Shown here piece after piece: positions 26,601 to 40,700 of a DNA stretch of 60,000 bases. Made by a program: the position numbers and the translations under genes. The DNA is from Nematostella vectensis. Lineage: Eukaryota > Cnidaria > Anthozoa > Actiniaria > Edwardsiidae. The first letter of the stretch is position 1, and the number at the start of each line of letters is the position of its first letter. The notes under the pieces were generated by a model. It was given only the letters and a program-made list of their open reading frames with translations. It was not told the DNA's origin and did no database searches. The DNA is taken from contig NC_064043.1 in assembly GCF_932526225.1 (NCBI RefSeq), positions 11,904,085 through 11,964,084 on the forward strand, in the 5' to 3' direction.

Positions 26601-29600
26601 TCGATAAACGTATTGTTACTTCAAAAAAGACTACCATTGCTATTTTGTTGTTATTATATGTTGTTGTTGTTGTTGTTGCTGTTGTTGTTGTTGTTGTGGT
26701 TGTTGTTGTTGTTGTTGTTTTGGTTGTTGTTTTTGTTGTTGTTGTTGTTGTTGCTGTTGTTGCTGTTGTTGTTGTTGTTGTGGTTGTTGTTGTTGTTGTC
26801 CATATTGACTTCCTTTTACTACTCATGTTGGAGCTGTATATATTTCACTAAGTCTAAAGCTATGTTGGGCCGGGACAGGCTGGTATCTCCAAGCTGACCG
26901 ATGCAAAGAACCTCGTGGACAACTTGAAGCAGAAGGCTGGAGAGCAAAGTCGAAAGCTTGCGGAGAAACAAGAGGAGGCGGACACTGCATTACAGGAGAT
27001 TACCACTAGCATGCAGGTACAATACTGCCCGCCTTACACAGGTTGACAAAGTAGGTTCTTTACCGCCCTAGTTGCATAGGTTGAGCATGAAGGTACGGTA
27101 CTGCCCGTCATAGATAGGTAATGTAGTTACTCTATTGCGCGCCTTGCACATGTTGAGCATGCAGCTACGATACTGCCGGTCTTACACAGGTTGAGCATGC
27201 ATGTATTCTGCTACCAGCCTAACATAAGTAAAGCACTGTTCGTTTCACCCAGGTCGACCATGGGTAAATCAGACGCTATTCTGATCTTTAGAGCGATTAC
27301 TAAAATACAGATTGATTTATTAGAATCCATGTATCACATTCGAATTCACTTTTGTGTACTGGAAAATTGTTTTAGCTTGAGGCAAGGTCAGTTTTTCCGA
27401 ATCGGTAAAATCAGTCTTCGATCGCTTTATAGTACCCAAATGTACTCGTGTATTGACAAATGTACGCATTTATTTACTCTGCAGCGTGCAAGCGAGTCTA
27501 AGAGCGAGATGGAAACGCTGAAACAGAAACAAGGCGAGGAGTCCGTCAAACTTGAGAAGCGAAAGAAGGCTATAGAGATCGAGCTGTCGGAGATCGAGCC
27601 CCTGGTCCAGGAGGCAAAGGACGCTGTCGGTAACATCAAGCCCGAGTCTCTTTCCGAGATACGCTCACTACGCATGCCCCCTGAGGTCATCCGGGATATC
27701 CTGGAGGCAGTGCTGAGGCTCATGGGAATTTTCGATACGTCATGGGTTAGCATGAAAAGGTTAGTTAGGATATCAGCTACTTGAACAATTTGTCCTCTCT
27801 TCTTAGAGTTTCTAGTTTTGAATGGTGAACTTTATTTGGGGCTTTTTCCCGCTATTATTCCAGATTCCATGATCTATTACCCTTGAGTTTCCAATCTCTT
27901 CGATAGGTAAAAATTGAATAGTTTTGCTGGCGTTTCGAGCGTTAGCTCTTCGTCCATTTCAACCATGTGTTGATTTATTTCCCTGTGTGGTATGTCATAG
28001 GGCTATTTGTAAACTAAAGCCCCGCAGAAACAGCACCAGCACCTCCCAACATTGTGCACTAACAGTGCCAGCATTGGCGAGCCAACTGTTTGACATTGGC
28101 CCAACATTAGGCTAAACCTCAGACTACGCGTCTACTTTTTTTATTTTTCCTTGTGTGAAATCCTTTTGTGAACTATTTGTGACATGTATTCTGGAGTTGA
28201 ATCTGCATTGCCCATGATCTCATAGAGATCATGAAATCTCATGAAATCTCGCGATTTTTGTTTTTAGTTTCCTGGCCAAGCGTGGTGTAAAGGACGAGAT
28301 TTGTTCGTTTGACGCGCGTAAGATCACGCCAGATATCAGAGCCAGCGTGGAGGAGCTGCTCACCAAGAACGCAAACTCTTTCGACCCTAAGGTGATCACA
28401 GTAGAATTAATTTAATGCTGCGTCCACACTGGTACCGTAACGTGTGAACGCAGCATATGATATGGTAAGATGATTTCTTTCTACAAGGTCATATTTAAAA
28501 GTATATTAACACTAAAACGTAAAAAGGGTAGCTAGTCTCTCCAAAGATAAAGTTAGGTTGTTATGCGCGTGCCACTAGCTTATATTCTATGACAATCGAA
28601 ATGAGGTTCGTAGGCGAAAATAGTATTTTAGACTAATTTTGTAGCACGAGCCGGAGGCGATATTTATCTATTGGATGAAATGGGGGATCCCAACAAATAA
28701 AACAGTAATATCTTGAGTAGTATAGCTTCCACGCGCATTTTACGGTACCCGTTTACATTATTAGGGAATTTCTTGGAATTTTTTTTTCTTCACTTTGTGT
28801 GTAACACGAATTCTTACCAAGGCATTGAGACATGTTATATCTAGCAAAGGTTAACTCATCATTGTGATGCTTCAGCTTGCAAAGCGTGCGAGTGTAGCGG
28901 CCGCCCCTCTGGCCGCGTGGGTGAGGGCAAACGTCAAGTTCTCAGTCGTCCTGGAAAAAATCGAGCCGCTCGAGAACGAACAGGCACAGCTACAAAGGTA
29001 ACACCGTCTAAAAACGTTATGTTGAATAGTGCTTGGCCAATAACTCCTTTGTTATCATTTACTTAAAAAAAGATGCGGTCTATCTACAAGAAATCTTCAA
29101 AATACCTATCCACATTGTTGCCTGATACTTTAAAACGGTATATAATTGAGAGTCTCGTGAATCTCGTGTATTGTGTGTGATTCTCGAGTATTTTTAATTT
29201 TCAAATTGTATTTTTTTTTTGCCCAGAAACCTGGACAAATCTCAGCAGCGCCTGGAAAAGCTTGGTCGCGCCTTGGACAAGGTGGATCACGAGGTTGCAG
29301 AGATGCGAAACAGGTTGGTATGAAGTACAGAAATATGTAGGAGTTAGACAAAAAAAAAAACAAGGTTTGATTATGCTATGGCTGCACTGATTTTGCTGTA
29401 TTTTATGACTATATGACTCCTTGTTCTATTTTCCAATGAATGCTTAATTTTCTGTGAAGGTTCGAGCTGCGCACAAAGGAAGCCACGCAGCTCAAAATGG
29501 AGCTGGACAAAGCTCAAGAAACGATCGCTGCCGCCGAGACCCTAGTTAGTAAACTAGACGGCGAATTCAACCGATGGACTGGCCAGGTAACAAACAAATC

Positions 29601-32600
29601 ACCCGCACTCCTCTGCAAACCATACAACATTGAATTGATGGAAGAGTTTGTATGGGGCTTATATAATGTGGTGATGTTAAATGAGAGATTCTGCCTTAAA
29701 GCCCATTGTATATGGCAGAGACCAGTTCCAGTATCTCTTTTTTGCAGTAAACCAAAGGAACATTAATATAGGACATTCGCTGCGCGGTAGAACACTATGT
29801 TTTGGATAGCGATCGAAAAAAGACCCCCAAAACTTTTTTAACCAAATTCACGTGATGACCGCAGAATCTCTTGCATTGTTTTCAACTAGCATGTTGCCTT
29901 GTGGAAGCTTTAGAAGGTTTAATAACTCATTGTTGGCGAGCTCCTAGCTACGTGAGGTTGTTACTCAGACTGGTACGACTAGATACTTAGGTTGTCTCTA
30001 GGTGTGGTGGAATCAGGGAAATAAATCAACAAAAGCTTTAAATAGTTTTTACTTTTAATAGTTTTGTCCATTGCTAGCCCTTCAACAGAGCAAACCAATT
30101 TTGTGTTGATTTATTTCGCTGTCATTGAGATTTACCCCTTTCCTTATGCTAGGTGCATGAGATTAACATCAAGATTTACCCCTTTCCTTATGCTAGGTGC
30201 ATGAGATGACCATTGAGATTTACCCCTTTCCTTATGCTAGGTACATGATATGACCATTGAGATTTACCCCTTTCCTTATGCTAGGTGCATGGGATGACCA
30301 TCGAGATTTACCCCTTTCCTTATGCTAGGTGCATGAGATGACCATTGAGATTTACCCCTTTCCTTATGCTAGGTGCATGAGATGACCATTGAGATTTACC
30401 CCTTTCCTTATGCTAGGTGCATGAGATGACCATTGAGATATACCCCTTCCCTTATGCTAGGTGCATGAGATGACCATTGAGATTTACCCCTTTCCTTATG
30501 CTGGGTGCATGAGATGACCATTGAGATTTACCCCTTTCCTTATGCTGGGTGCATGAGATGACCATTGAGATTTACCCCTTTCCTAATGCTTGGTGCATGA
30601 GATGACCATTGAGATTTACCCCTTTCCTTATGCTAGGTGCATGAGATGACCATTGAGATTTACCCCTTTCCTAATGCTAGGTGCATGAGATGACCATTGA
30701 GATTTACCCCTTTCCTTATGCTAGGTGCATGAGATGACTATCGAGATTTACCCCTTTCCTTATGCTAGGTGCATGAGATGACCATTGAGATTTACCCCTT
30801 TCCTTATGCTGGGTGCATGAGATGACCATTGAGATTTACCCCTTTCCTTATGCTGGGTGCATGAGATGACCATTGAGATTTACCCCTTTCCTAATGCTTG
30901 GTGCATGAGATGACCATTGAGATTTACCCCTTTCCTTATGCTAGGTGCATGAGATGACCATTGAGATTTACCCCTTTCCTAATGCTAGGTGCATGAGATG
31001 ACCATTGAGATTTACCCCTTTCCTTATGCTAGGTGCATGAGATGACCATTGAGATTTACCCCTTTCCTTATGCTAGGTGCATGAGATGACCATTGAGATT
31101 TACCCCTTTCCTTATGCTAGGTGCATGAGATGACCATTGAGATTTACCCCTTTCCTTATGCTAGGTGCATGAGATGACCATCTAGACTTACCCCTTTCCT
31201 TATGCTAGGTGCATGAGATGACCATCGAGATTTACCCCCTTTCCTTATGCTAGGTGCATGAGATGACCATCGAGATTTACCCCTTTCCTTATGCTAGGTG
31301 CATGAGATGACCATCGAGATCTACCCCTTTCCTTATGCTAGGTGCAGAGATGACCATTGAGATTTACCCCTTTCCTTATGCTAGGTGCATGAGATGACCA
31401 TTGAGATTTACCCCTTTCCTTATGCTAGGTGCATGAGATGACCGCGGCATTGGAGCAACTCCCTCGTCGTGCGCAACTCGCTGCAGGGTTCGTCACGTAC
31501 CTGAGTAGTGCTCCCGAGGATGTGCGCCGTGACACGATGAAGAGATGGTGTGACAGTATGGCACTCGAGGGCTTTGAGTTGAGGCGCTTCCTGAGCACTG
31601 AGAGCGAGCAGCTCGTGTGGAAATCCGAGGGCTTGCCCAGTGATGACCTATCCATGGAGAACGCTCTTGTCATTATGAAGGTAAAACACTTACTCCTTCT
31701 TTAGTTTTTACCTTAACAAGACAGCATATGCCAAAAGGTCGGTTTTAGTATTGTCTTATTTGAATTATTGAACAATGTTAATCATTATCCACGGGCTGGA
31801 GGATCCCATGGATACGACAAATAATTAGCCATGTGTCTTTTTGCATTTATTTGCCTCCGAACTGTTTTTCTTATTTGTGTTACCTCGTCCACAAGTCTAC
31901 CGCTCCCTTTAAGTGATCCATTCCTGAGATAATAAGTGCTCCTCGTCTAATCACATTTACCCATTTGCCCCCTTCAGAGTGCAGTCCGACCGTTCCTGGT
32001 GGACCCATCGTCACGTGCGACCGAGTGGCTCAAGACGAACCTCAAGGATCAGCGTCTTGAGGTTATCAACCAACAGGTGGGTCTCACTATTCCACAAGAG
32101 ATGGGCAAGAAGAGAGGGCCGAGTGTTGCGAAGCAGGGTTAAATTCCATTATTTCTCCCCTTGGTATTGTCAAAAACTATTCGTGAATAAAAATTGTCTA
32201 AAAGTAGTCTCTAGTAAGGATTTCTTTATAGCTTATTGCCGAACACATCTAGCAATCCTTACATTTGAGGGTTTGAGTGACCCTCGATGTCGAGAATTTG
32301 TCTACAGAATTACTTACCCTGACACCGAGAAAGTCATCCAAATAGAACCGACCAAATAGAACTCCACCATGCCTGCTTCCGAGAACTTCCTATATTCTTT
32401 TATTATATACATACTGAGAAATACTCGCTGAAAACATATTCAGTAAATTTTCGTTCGTTCACTGGTCTCAGCAAATCAGAGGCGCGAACGATGTTTATTC
32501 ACCGTGAAGAAAAGTCGTTCGCGGTTCTGATTGGACGAACGATATTTTTTCACTGCACTTGAATGGCTTTAATCCCAACTCATTAACGAGTGCATAGAAA

Positions 32601-35600
32601 TCGTACAAGCATTTTCCATTTAGTAATTTATTTATTTTATCGATGTCGAGATTTTAGAGATTAAAAAGTGCACTACTTGTGTAACATGAGCTACAGTCTC
32701 GTGCGTGACATTAGCGAGACAGATTCATTTCAATGTAAGTTTCTGTCTGTTCAACTGAACCGTCGAACAGCACAAACCTCGGAGCCTCTGCAGCCAAGTC
32801 TAATAAAATATTATGTAATAAGCTTATTATAAATTTCTCAGTATGTGTATAATAAACAAAATACAACATGGAAGGTGCTTTGTACAGTTTTTATTCACTC
32901 GTTGTGCGCTCACTTGTTCGTTTTTTGATACTGCACAACTCGTGAATAAAAACCGTACGCGCGCACTTTCCATGTAGTATTCTCTATATATTCTACCTGT
33001 GTCCTTTATATCTGAATGGGAAATATGAGATACCCCTTATTTGCTAATAAAACTTTTCTGTCATATGTTTTCCTTTGCGTTTCTCGTGGTCTAAGAACCA
33101 AATATATGTATCTTTTCTACACGGGTCTTGAGTTGGGTTTGCCTAGGCTGATCGTCATAAGCCTTTTTGCAGAGACATACTGTAATCGATACTGATTTTT
33201 GCGTCTCCTAGGACTCTAACTTCTCCACTGGTCTTGAGCTGGCAGTGCGGTTTGGCAAGACTCTGCTTATTCAGGAAATGGATGGGATAGATCCAGTGTT
33301 GTACCCAATCCTCCGCGGTGACCTCATCAGTCAAGGTTAGGATGTTTTGACGCAGTTCGCACTAAAGTGGTCAAAGTAAACACCTTCCGAAATTTGCCAG
33401 TTTCGATTGTATGACTCTTGATTTCTTGATTCGTAGGACCTCGCTTTGTGGTGCAGATTGGAGAAAAAGTGATTGACTACAACGAGGATTTCAAGTAAGT
33501 TGTTGCAACCGACCTGAATTCATTCACTCATACATTAACCTTTGCATCTAGGCTGGACTTAAGGTTGTTGTTTCTGCATGCAGACTATTTATGGCCACGA
33601 GGAATCCAAACCCAGATCTTCCACCAGATGCATTCGCCATAATATCCGAAGTGAACTTCACTACAACTCGTGCTGGTCTTACGGGCCAGGTAAGGAGAAT
33701 TTACGTCTTACGGCCCAGGTAAGGAGAATTTAGGTCTAACCGTCCAGGTAAGGAGAATGTAGATCTTACGGTCCAGGTAAAGAGAATGTAGATCTTACGG
33801 GCCAAGTAAGGAGAATGTAGGTCTTACGGGCCCGGTAAGGAGAATGTAGATCTTACCGCCCCGGTAAGGAGAATTTAGATTTAGCGAGCCAGGTAAGGAG
33901 AATGTAGGCCTTACGGGCCCGGTAAGGATAATGTAGATCTTACCGCCCCGGTAAGGAGAATGTAGATCTTACGGACCAAGTAAGGAGAATGTAGATCTTA
34001 CGGACCAGGTAAGAAGAATGTAGATCTTACGGACCAAGTAAGGAGAATGTAGATCTTACGGGCCAGGTAAGGAGAATGTAGATCTTACGAGTCAGGTAAG
34101 GAGAATGTAGATCTTACGGACCAGGTAAGGAGAATGTAGGTCTTAATGACCAGGTAAGGAGAATGTAGGTCTCGCAATGAGTACATCTTGTTGGACGTGG
34201 TATCAATATAACGTGAGCCCTTTTTTTAGCTTTTAGGCATCACGATCCAGCATGAAAAGCCTCAGCTTGAGGTCAAGAAGACGGAGCTGCTGCGGAAAGA
34301 GGAAGAGCTAAAAGTCCAGCTCGCGGAGATGGAAGACTCTTTGCTAGAGGTACATTATCTGGGCTGTTGTCCATAAGATTGTGTCGGGGAGCCCAGGTAG
34401 CTTAGTTGGCAGAGCGTCGCTCCGTAGTGCCTGTGCCTCTCAACACAGGTTTCCCGGTCGCTCTGTAGTGCCTGTGCCTCTCAACACAGGTTTCCCGGTC
34501 GCTCTGTAGTGCCTGTGCCTCTCACCACAGGTTTCCCGGTCGCTCTGTAGTGCCTGTGCCTCTCAACACAGGTTTCCCGGTCGCTCTGTAGTGCCTGTGC
34601 CTCTCAACACAGGTTTCCCGGTCGCTTTGTAGTGCATGTGCCTCTCAACACAGGTTTCCCGGTCGCTCTGTAGTGCCTCTCAACACAGGTTTCCCGGTCG
34701 CTCTGTAGTGCCTGTGCCTCTCAACACAGGTTTCCCGGTCGCTCTGTAGTGCCTGTGCCTCTCACCACAGGCTTCCCGGTTGCTCTGTAGTGCCTGTGCC
34801 TCTCAACACAGGTTTCCCGGTCGCTCTGTAGTGCTTGTGCCTCTTATCACTGGGTTCTGGGTTCTATTCCCAGTGTTATTTCGATGTAAGTTGAGTTAGA
34901 TGGTTTTGCCTTTGCTCCGAGGGTTTTTCTCGGGCTTCTCTCAAAACCAACATTATAGCTGTGATCCGTGGTGAGACATGGGTTTTATGGCGGCGCCTTT
35001 CGATGCCTTCAACTCGACCACGTCTGAATTTGCGCTTTTGTGATTCAGCATCAAGCTGCAATGAAAGTGATTATCTACTATTATTTTTTATCTGGTTTTC
35101 TTTTTGTTTAGACTCTGGCTAGCGCCGAAGGTAACATCCTCGAGAACAAAGATCTGCTTGACTCGCTAAACAAGACCAAGGCGAGTAGCTTGACTATCGC
35201 CGAGTCCCTTCAGGACGCTCATCGTGTACAGACAACACTAGACCAGGAAAGAGACGCGTACCTACCACTCGCGCAGAGCGGAAGTACCATGTTCTTCGTG
35301 ATAAGCGATCTCGCTAAACTCAACAACATGTACCGCTTTAGTCTGAGCTCCTTCCTCCGGCTCTTCCAGCGGTCCCTCGAGACCAATCAGGTATTTTTGG
35401 TTTAGTTAGGGCGAGCGGGTCAAAGTATAATTCGAGTTATCATTTTTTTACAATACAAAAAAGAACATTTGTATGAACAGACGTAAAATCAGATGTTTGA
35501 AAAGTGCAATTCTAGGGTTAATTAAAACCATTCTTTGAAACTTTTTAGAGCTTATTGCTTCTTATTATAGGGGAGCCCAGGTGGCGCAGTTGGCAGAGCA

Positions 35601-37648
35601 TCGCTCTGTAGTGCCTGTGCCTCTCATCACTGGGTTCCGGGTTCGATTCCCGGTTCCTACGTGAGTTGAGTTAGTTGGTCTCGCCTTTGCTCCGAGGGTT
35701 TTTCTCAGGGTTCTCCACCTTTTCTCCCTCCAGAAAACCAACAATTTCGATCTTAGCTGTGTTCTGTGGTCAGACATGAGTTATATGGCGGCTGCCTGAG
35801 GCGCATTCCTATATGCCTTCAACTCGACCACGTCTGAATCTGCGCTCTCGTAATTCAGCTGCAAGGAGAGTGATTAGCTACTCTAATTTATTTATTATTT
35901 ATTTATTGATAGGACTCCAGTTCGACGGAGCTTCGTATAAAAGCCCTTAAAAACTCATTGCAGCTACTCGTCCACGAGTACGTGTGCCGGTCACTCTTCA
36001 AGGTATGCCAATTATTTCTATCCATCTCCCGTCACTATCTCCTGTCTTAACTTTCGTAACACACCTTAGTAGACTGTGTGACAACGTGACAGTGACATTA
36101 CATTTTGTGAAAGCGTGACCATACCATTATATTACACTTTAGTACTTTGGTAGACAGCGTGACAGTGACATTACATTTTGTGAAAGCGTGACCATACCAT
36201 TGTATTACACTTTTTAGTACTTTTGTAGACTGCGTGACAGTGACATTACATTTTGTGAAAGCGTGACCATACCATTGTATTACACTTTAGTACTTTGGTA
36301 GACAGCGTGACAGTGACATTACATTTTGTGAAAGCGTGACCATACCATTGTATTACACTTTTTAGTACTTTTGTAGACTGCGTGACAGCGTGACAGTGAC
36401 ATTACATTTTGTGAATGCGTGACCATACCATTGTATTACACTTTAGTACTTTGGTAGACTACGTGACAGTAACATGACATTTTGTGAAAGCGTGACCATA
36501 CCATTGTATTACACTTTTTAGTACTTTTGTAGACTGCGTGACAGTGACATTACATTTTGTGAAAGCGTGACCATACCATTGTATTACACTTTAGTACTTT
36601 GGTAGACTACGTGACAGTAACATGACATTTTGTGAAAGCGTGACCATACTATTGTATTACCCTAGTACCTTGGTAGACTGCGTGACAACGTGACTATGAC
36701 ATTACATTTTGTGAGAGCGTGACCATACCATTGTATTACTCCACCCTCGCTCTTCCTGTAGGCGGACCGACTGATGTTCGCGCTTCACCTGGTTCATGGA
36801 ACTCACCCGGAGCTTTTCCAAGAAAAGGTGATTCGTTATAAATAATGGAAAAAGTAAGCGTTGTGGGGTGCCTCTAGCGATGCTACTGTCTTGATAATTG
36901 CAGGAGTAGGGATGTTTCTATGATGTTCTAATGCACATACGTACATACGTACATTTAAAAACCCAGTTTGTCATCCTGGCAAAATGTTTTGAGAATTTAT
37001 TTCCAACGGCTTGTACGGAGAAGCTTTTGTGATATTTTCTTAAGACTTTGTTGAATAAAGTATTAAATTTGCTTTTAGATGGCTATATCGATTTTTTATC
37101 TCCAAGTTTATTTTCCAGTATTGAGTGTAAATAAAAGGTTTGGCTGACCATGGCTCTTTAATTGGGTTGACATATGTTACCCCTCATAGTAGTGAACATT
37201 AGTAGTGCACATTAAATCAGTACACGATGCTTAGATGTGCTAACTCCCCAATTCATCTCTTCCTCACAGGAATGGGAGTTCTTCTGCGGCCTTGTCGTCA
37301 CAGATATGTTCAAGAGACAGGTACGATCATTCAACTAAATATTTTAAGTCGGGTGCAGAAAAAAAGCTGGCCCAGCAAGGCTGGTGCTGTTTGCACACAC
37401 GGGTTGATGTTGGCGCTGTTTACACGGTACCTTAGAAACATGATGCCATATGTTCTTGAATTCAATTGGTGTCAAAAGTGCCGTTTTATTTTTATTTTCG
37501 ACATTCTTTAATCACGATAAACGTCCGTGTTTTTTAAATCATTACATCAGAAACAGATATCTGATAACTTTTTATACTTATAACTAACATTGATTCCTAT
37601 ATACACCTATATATATATAAATCACAAGCATCTCTCTCTATATATATA

Positions 37649-37733
<85 letters not shown>

Positions 37734-40700
37734 TAATTATAATTATACAAATATATAGTATATATATACTATTTAACTGATTTAAATATTTTAAATGGTA
37801 TATAGCTTTTATTTATTTTGTTTGCCTTTGTTTTAGAGGGCCACAAAGTTCTCTGTGTCTTTTAAACTACTGTTATGTATTATATATAAATATTATATAT
37901 TTACCCTCTTTAAATAAAGCCTATTATTATTTATAAACGTCCTGCAGGAGTCCATGAAGAACCTGCGTGAGAGTCTACCCTCTTGGATGGAGTCCGACCG
38001 CGCTGGACCCGCAGGGTCGCTCAAGAACACCTTCACTACACTATATAAGACCCTGGATCTTGAGAGCTCAGACACCTGGGGATCCTTCGCGCGCAGCTCG
38101 CAGTGTGAACAGGAATTCCCATCACAGATCACCAAGAAGATTAGTCTTTTCCAACAAGTAAGCACTGAAAGAAAGGAACCCCAAAACCATAACAGTTTGA
38201 TTCTACTTACATCTTATGCTCTTGGTTCCAGGTCCTGGTGGTGCAAGCGTTCCGCCCTGATCGGCTACAGAGTGCCATGAACATGTTTGCATCTAAAGCA
38301 CTGGGTGAGTGCGTCAAAACCACGAGAGAACTAGTTAACTAGTACAACATTTACAAAATGATCCTGCTTTATAAAGATTCATGTGGCAGAAACATATAGG
38401 AATTTTCTGTTAAGCAGTAGTAATCAAACCCCGACGATGTTTCTAATTTCGACTCGATAGGGATTCTCGTCGTATTTTTTATTGCTCAAAATCTGGCCTC
38501 AGGTTTTTTAAGGGGGTATCTGAGAGGCTTTACTATTAGAAATGTTATTTTTAGGGGTTCTCAGAAAGAGGCGCTTGAGCCAACCTTTGAAGATTATTTA
38601 ATACTTCCGACGACTTCTAACAAAACACTTTATTTTGTCATTTTGTTATACAATGGGATACGTAAATCTGCATTTTGGTAATTTTTTGGGGTGATTTTTG
38701 CGTCTGGGGTACTTTTTAGTGTAGCAATTTTTGATGTGCAGGTATTTTAGATTGTTTAATTTTCCGACAAACACCACCCCTCTCCCCCCCTCTCCCCCAC
38801 CCCCGGGAATTGAGCACACATCTGGACTAAAATACTAGGTCATCGGGTATAGGGTTAAGGGCCCTGGAGTGATAAAAAAAAAGCACTTGTTCAGATGTCA
38901 CTATGTTTCTAAAGGAATGAAAGAGCTTTCTCCGCCGACACTAAACCTGAAGCGCCTGGTAAAAGAGACTGTCCCTGGAGAACCCATACTGATCGTCATA
39001 TCTCCTGGAGCAGATCCTTCACAGGTATGCGCCCACTAAACCTGGTAAATCTAAACGGACAATCAATCAGTAAGGGACACCTTGTTTAACATGTACTGAT
39101 CGTCATTATACTTAAGATAGAACAAGAGACATACAATTACTAGGTTATTTGCCTGATATTTCGGAGATATATTCATATATATTCATTTCCTATTATAAAA
39201 GGAGTTACAAGAGCTTGCTGGAGAGATTGTGGGCATCGACCGTTATCACCAGGTGATGTAAATAGTGACCAGTGCAGGTTTGGTATCTCTAATTGGTTTT
39301 CTCTGTTTTACTAATTTTCTTCCCTGTCTAACAATTGTCTCATCCCTTGGTCTTCCTGTGATACTTAGTCCCTTTTCTGTCTAATAAGCATGTCATCCCT
39401 TGGTATCCCTGTGTTAGGGACGGGCCAGTAGAAAAGTAGGGAGGGGGGGTGGGGGGAAAGGGTCAAAAATAAAAATTCGTACACGATGAAAAGCCTCGAA
39501 AAAATGCATGCAGCCTAAACCATCCATGGACGTCTTGGAGCCAAGAAAAAAAAATACACTACTGAAACCTCCCTCCCCCCCTTCACTTTCCTGTGGTCCG
39601 TCCCTTCCTAATTTCCCTACCTGTCTAACAAGTGCGCTTCATCGTTTTGGTATCCCTGTGTTTAACAAGTGCGCTCCATCGTTTTGGTATCCCTGTGTTA
39701 CTAAAACCCCTTCCTGTCTAACAAGTGCGCTCCATCGTTTTGGTATCCCTGTGTTACTAAGACCCTTTCCTGTTTAACAAGTGCGCTCCATCGTTTTGGT
39801 ATCCCTGTTTTACTAAGACCCTTTCCTGTTTAACAAGTGCGCTCCATCGTTTTGGTATCCCTGTTTTACTAAAACCCTTTCCTGTTTAACAAGTGCGCTC
39901 CATCGTTTTGGTATCCCTGTGTTACTAAGACCCTTCTCTGTTTAACAAGTGCGCTCCATCGTTTTGGTATCCCTGTGTTACTAAGACCCTTCTCTGTTTA
40001 ACAAGTGCGCTCCATCGTTTTGGTATCCCTGTGTTACTAAGACCCTACCCTGTCTAACAAGTATGTTTTATCCCTTGGTATCCCTGTGTTACTAAGACTC
40101 TTCCTTGTCTAACAAGTGTGTTTTATCCCTTGGTATCCCTGTGTTACTAAGACCCTTTCCTGTCTAACAAGTGCGCTCCATCGTTTTGGTATCCCTGTGT
40201 AGGTCGCCATGGGTCAAGGTCAGGCGGATATTGCCATGCAGCAATTGCACAATTGTGCACGTAACGGCGAGTGGCTCTGCCTCAAGAATCTCCACCTCGT
40301 CACTTCGTGGCTCCCCACCCTGGAGAAGGTAACGTTTGCATACTGGGCATCTAAACGTGTGCATTTTATGCAAACTCTCGATATTACTGGATGACAACTG
40401 ACAATAGATGTTATGCTCTTTGCATGATTTCATAAAAATATTTTCACACAGGCGCTGCAATCTTTGACCCGCAATAGTCGCTAATTGTATCGTAACTCCA
40501 GTCAATCGAGGGTTGTCGGTAGATGTTGAGTTTTAGGATCACTTTTTGTACCTACAGTGTTTGATTTTGCAACACAGTCTGCCTCCCTGTTTTCAGAAGT
40601 GGCTGAATTGCAACTATACAGCATTTTTTTTAAAGTATTGCCCTCACTTCTAAGCATAACGACATATAACCATATTCCAGACATGTAGCGACTCAATGAT

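Noticed and set aside
26576-26897. Valine-, leucine- or threonine-rich proteins
   Set aside because: Direct translation of a (TTG)n microsatellite.
30140-31428. Regular array resembling a CRISPR locus
   Set aside because: Units are contiguous with no unique spacers, the setting is a eukaryotic intron, and the unit is a splice acceptor. The same holds for all other arrays in the window.
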